DNA of 7,656 nt. Origin: Thermoplasmata archaeon. GTDB taxonomy: Archaea > Thermoplasmatota > Thermoplasmata > Sysuiplasmatales > Sysuiplasmataceae. How positions within the stretch are numbered: position 1 is the stretch's first letter; every line of letters starts with the position of its first letter. The position numbers and the translations under genes are program-made. The stretch lies in NCBI GenBank assembly GCA_021811925.1, contig JAKAPY010000069.1:716-8371 (forward strand). Direction: 5' to 3'. The notes under the pieces are model-generated. The model was not told the origin of the DNA and searched no databases. It saw only the letters and a program-made list of their open reading frames with translations. This document shows positions 5,731-7,656 of this stretch, piece after piece.

Positions 5731-5849
5731 CTTTGCTCCGCACTTGATACAATCAGCTGGTGCCGACATTTTCGACCTTTGACGCATTCTCACTGATCCA
5801 TGGCCCTGTTTTAACCGAAAATGGGCTATCCATTGTTTTCCAGACAATC

Positions 5850-5866
5850 AATAAAAAGCTTTTTAG
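5850..5866 (+). promoter_or_regulatory. AT-rich promoter element of the flippase gene with 12-bp palindrome
   Basis: AATAAAAAG followed by CTTTTTAG contains the perfect palindrome AAAAAGCTTTTT (5853-5864). As a TATA box it lies 31-47 bases before the ATG at 5897, predicting a short leader or nearly leaderless message, which fits the absence of a clear ribosome-binding site (the bases before the ATG read AACACACA). The rest of the 206-base gap shows only the hairpin after the preceding gene. Confidence 0.5.
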
Positions 5867-5896
5867 TGCTGAACGCATCGAGAAACTGAACACACA

Positions 5897-7462
5897 ATGG
5901 AAGAGTCTCTAGCCCGCAAATCGCTGCTGAGCACGGTGATGAACCTCCTCGGGGCCGTCATAGCCTATGCAGGTTTCTTCTTCATAGCGAGGCTGTGGCC
6001 CGGCGGGCCCGTCGCCGGTGAGACAATCATAGGTCTGATTACATTCAGCACCGGATACGTTTCCGTCTTCCTGCCTGTGTCCAGGTTGGGATTTGTCACC
6101 GCTCATACAAAGAAGGTGTCAGAGGGGGCAGACCTTGCGGAGTGCAATGGCGCTTTCATGCTGTTTACAGCGGTCCTTACCGTTGCAATGATTGCCATGG
6201 TGTTCGCGTCCCTTTTCCTGTGGGTATACCTCTTCCACAGGGGGTTCCAGTCACAGAACGAGGTCGCGGCGATCTGGATAATGCTTGGATACACCGTATT
6301 GGTTGCCGTGTCAGGCATCCCCGTAACGACATTCAATGCCAGACGGGAGATCATGAAGGGGCAGCTCGGGACCTTCATGGGGCACATAGTAAGGGTCATT
6401 GCCATCATTGTTGTAGTTGTCGCGAGCCTGGCGTCCCTTGACATAATATGGGCATACTTCCTTGGCGCGCTCGCCTCCCTCATAACTTCAATTGTCTACT
6501 TCAGGAACTACCCGATAAAGTGGCCAAGCAAAAGCATAATAGGCGAATACAGGAAATTCGCAGACCCGCTTTTCTTCCCGTCTCTGATTTCACCACTCCC
6601 GATCAGTCTCGCCCCCGTGCTGATTGAACTCTTCTGGTACAGCGATTTCTCCGCTACAGGTTATTTCGGCTCTGCATACAGGATAGTCGTTGTCCTGGCC
6701 ACGCTGGGAACAAGCGTGGGGAGTGTCATCTTCCCCAAGCTTTCCGAGCTGCACAGCCAGGGCAAGGGGACGGAGATAATTGAACGGACGGCAAACTCCG
6801 AGAAGCTGCTCTCGTTTGTTCTTGCACCATTCACATTATTTGTCGTCATCTATGCAAGCGGCGTGATTTACGTGCTTCTGGCTAAGAACTTCCTGCCTGC
6901 TGTCCCGACAATGATGGCTCTCGCCATTTACATCTATATTCTTGGCGTTACTTCACCGAAGAGCAGCCTTATCCCCGCCCTCAACAGGCCTCGCCTATCG
7001 GGCGCAATATCCATCATGTCCTCGATTGTGACAATTGCGCTCCTCTTCATACTAATACCGACATCGATTTTCAAATTCAAGCTTTTCGGGCTCAAGGAAT
7101 ACGGCGCTGCGATAGCGCTCGCAGCCGGCGCGGCCATTGCATACGTCGCAACAAACTACTACTCAAACAGAATAGCGGGGACAAAATTCGAATACAGGCT
7201 GCTGGCATATCCCGTGGTGTCCATCGTCGCATGCCTTGCATTCATGCCGCTCACATCCGTTTTTCCTGTCCTTGAATGGACATGGTACATAGGGCTGATG
7301 TTTGCCCTCGCCTCTGTATTGCTTTATGTGCTTCTCTGCCTCGTGCTGCGAATCATAAAAATGGACGACATAAAGCTGCTCGTGGATTCTGTCAATCCCT
7401 TTGCCATGCACCGTTACATAGCATCCGAGCTCTCCACAACATTCCAGGACGAGATCAAGTGA
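5897..7462 (+). CDS. MOP-superfamily polysaccharide/lipid-linked oligosaccharide flippase (Wzx/PST-like)
   Basis: A 521-residue polytopic membrane protein with about 14 hydrophobic segments, near residues 11-32, 41-62, 86-113, 124-146, 160-180, 182-203, 225-246, 259-282, 304-330, 334-352, 368-389, 402-422, 434-455 and 461-487. It has the short charged N terminus and the layout of the PST/Wzx branch of the MOP superfamily. Typical motifs are GYFGSAYRI (255-263), next to helix 8, followed by IFPKLSELHSQGK (278-290), the loop usually written fP-ls-l---g. Such proteins move lipid-linked sugars across the membrane for surface polysaccharide or, in archaea, protein N-glycosylation; the cargo is unknown. 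No glycosyltransferase lies within the window, so it stands alone, unlike most wzx genes. A charged cytoplasmic tail of about 35 residues (488-521) follows the last helix. ATG 5897 is the first start of the frame and gives a complete first helix. The stop lies 28 bases from a convergent gene. Confidence 0.9.
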   Translation: MEESLARKSLLSTVMNLLGAVIAYAGFFFIARLWPGGPVAGETIIGLITFSTGYVSVFLPVSRLGFVTAHTKKVSEGADLAECNGAFMLFTAVLTVAMIAMVFASLFLWVYLFHRGFQSQNEVAAIWIMLGYTVLVAVSGIPVTTFNARREIMKGQLGTFMGHIVRVIAIIVVVVASLASLDIIWAYFLGALASLITSIVYFRNYPIKWPSKSIIGEYRKFADPLFFPSLISPLPISLAPVLIELFWYSDFSATGYFGSAYRIVVVLATLGTSVGSVIFPKLSELHSQGKGTEIIERTANSEKLLSFVLAPFTLFVVIYASGVIYVLLAKNFLPAVPTMMALAIYIYILGVTSPKSSLIPALNRPRLSGAISIMSSIVTIALLFILIPTSIFKFKLFGLKEYGAAIALAAGAAIAYVATNYYSNRIAGTKFEYRLLAYPVVSIVACLAFMPLTSVFPVLEWTWYIGLMFALASVLLYVLLCLVLRIIKMDDIKLLVDSVNPFAMHRYIASELSTTFQDEIK

Positions 7463-7490
7463 AACTGCGCTGCATTGCTGGTCAATTTGC

Positions 7491-7656
7491 TCAGAAATAT
7501 TCCCAGACAGTTTCTTCTTCAAGCCCCAGCCTTTTCACCCACTCCACAGCCGCGTTGAGGCATTCGGTCGGAACAAGCAGTCTGTAGTCATGGCCCTCCG
7601 CCTTCACCATCACGAGCGAAGAAAGGCGCTCTTCCGCTTCAATGGAATGGAGTGAC
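7491..7656 (-). CDS. C-terminal 54 residues of an unidentified protein, truncated by window edge
   Basis: Minus-strand frame from the window edge to a TGA at 7493-7491. The residues include EAEERLSSLVMVKAEGHDY, RLLVPTECLNAAVEWVKRLG and the end LEEETVWEYF. Third codon positions are GC-rich like the window's other genes and the peptide looks soluble: a beta stretch (RLLVPT) followed by an amphipathic helix (LNAAVEWVKRLGL). I do not recognise the family and assign no function. It is convergent with the flippase gene, with 28 bases between the stops. A longer minus-strand frame at 7163-7522 overlaps both genes and is a shadow. Confidence 0.65.
   Translation of the reverse strand, partial: SLHSIEAEERLSSLVMVKAEGHDYRLLVPTECLNAAVEWVKRLGLEEETVWEYF

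Noticed and set aside
1..7656. CRISPR array, insertion sequence, prophage or defence system
   Set aside because: No direct-repeat array, terminal inverted repeats with a transposase, integrase or defence-type protein was seen; all sizeable frames are conserved cellular families.

Overview
The window looks archaeal. The evidence is a tRNA gene that only folds correctly after two short insertions are removed, lacks an encoded CCA and has a TATA-like box at the right distance; a homologue of the archaeal/eukaryotic/bacterial NFACT (Rqc2/NEMF/RqcH) family; AT-rich TATA-like boxes 25-60 bases upstream of several genes in an otherwise GC-richer sequence; and AGG-rich arginine codon use. A euryarchaeal, perhaps Thermoplasmata-like, origin would fit, but this is inference and cannot be settled from the sequence alone.

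Left part (minus strand, read right to left): an NFACT-family ribosome quality-control factor (4123-2270), then 34 bases later a pyrroline-5-carboxylate-dehydrogenase-like aldehyde dehydrogenase (2235-664). The two probably share a transcript. After a 303-base gap rich in inverted repeats comes the N-terminal 120 residues of a DUF72 (YecE) protein that runs off the left edge (360-1); it was found by translating the edge by hand.

Centre: a tRNA-Thr(GGU) gene (4248-4351, plus strand), divergent from the NFACT gene. It appears to carry a 20-nt intron inside the D stem and a 12-nt intron at the canonical anticodon-loop position. This is the most notable feature of the window. An adjacent threonine tRNA and Rqc2-family gene is also curious, because eukaryotic Rqc2 adds Ala/Thr tails.

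Right part (plus strand): a DUF1015 protein (4509-5690) with an ADGHHR motif, a 206-base gap with a hairpin just after the stop codon and a TATA-like element, and a 14-helix MOP-superfamily (Wzx/PST-like) lipid-linked glycan flippase (5897-7462). It ends 28 bases from a convergent minus-strand gene of unknown function, of which only the last 54 codons are present.

The genes do not form one obvious pathway. They look like a chromosomal housekeeping neighbourhood (translation quality control, tRNA, amino-acid or aldehyde oxidation, envelope glycan export, two conserved unknown families). No mobile element, CRISPR array, phage or defence gene was seen.
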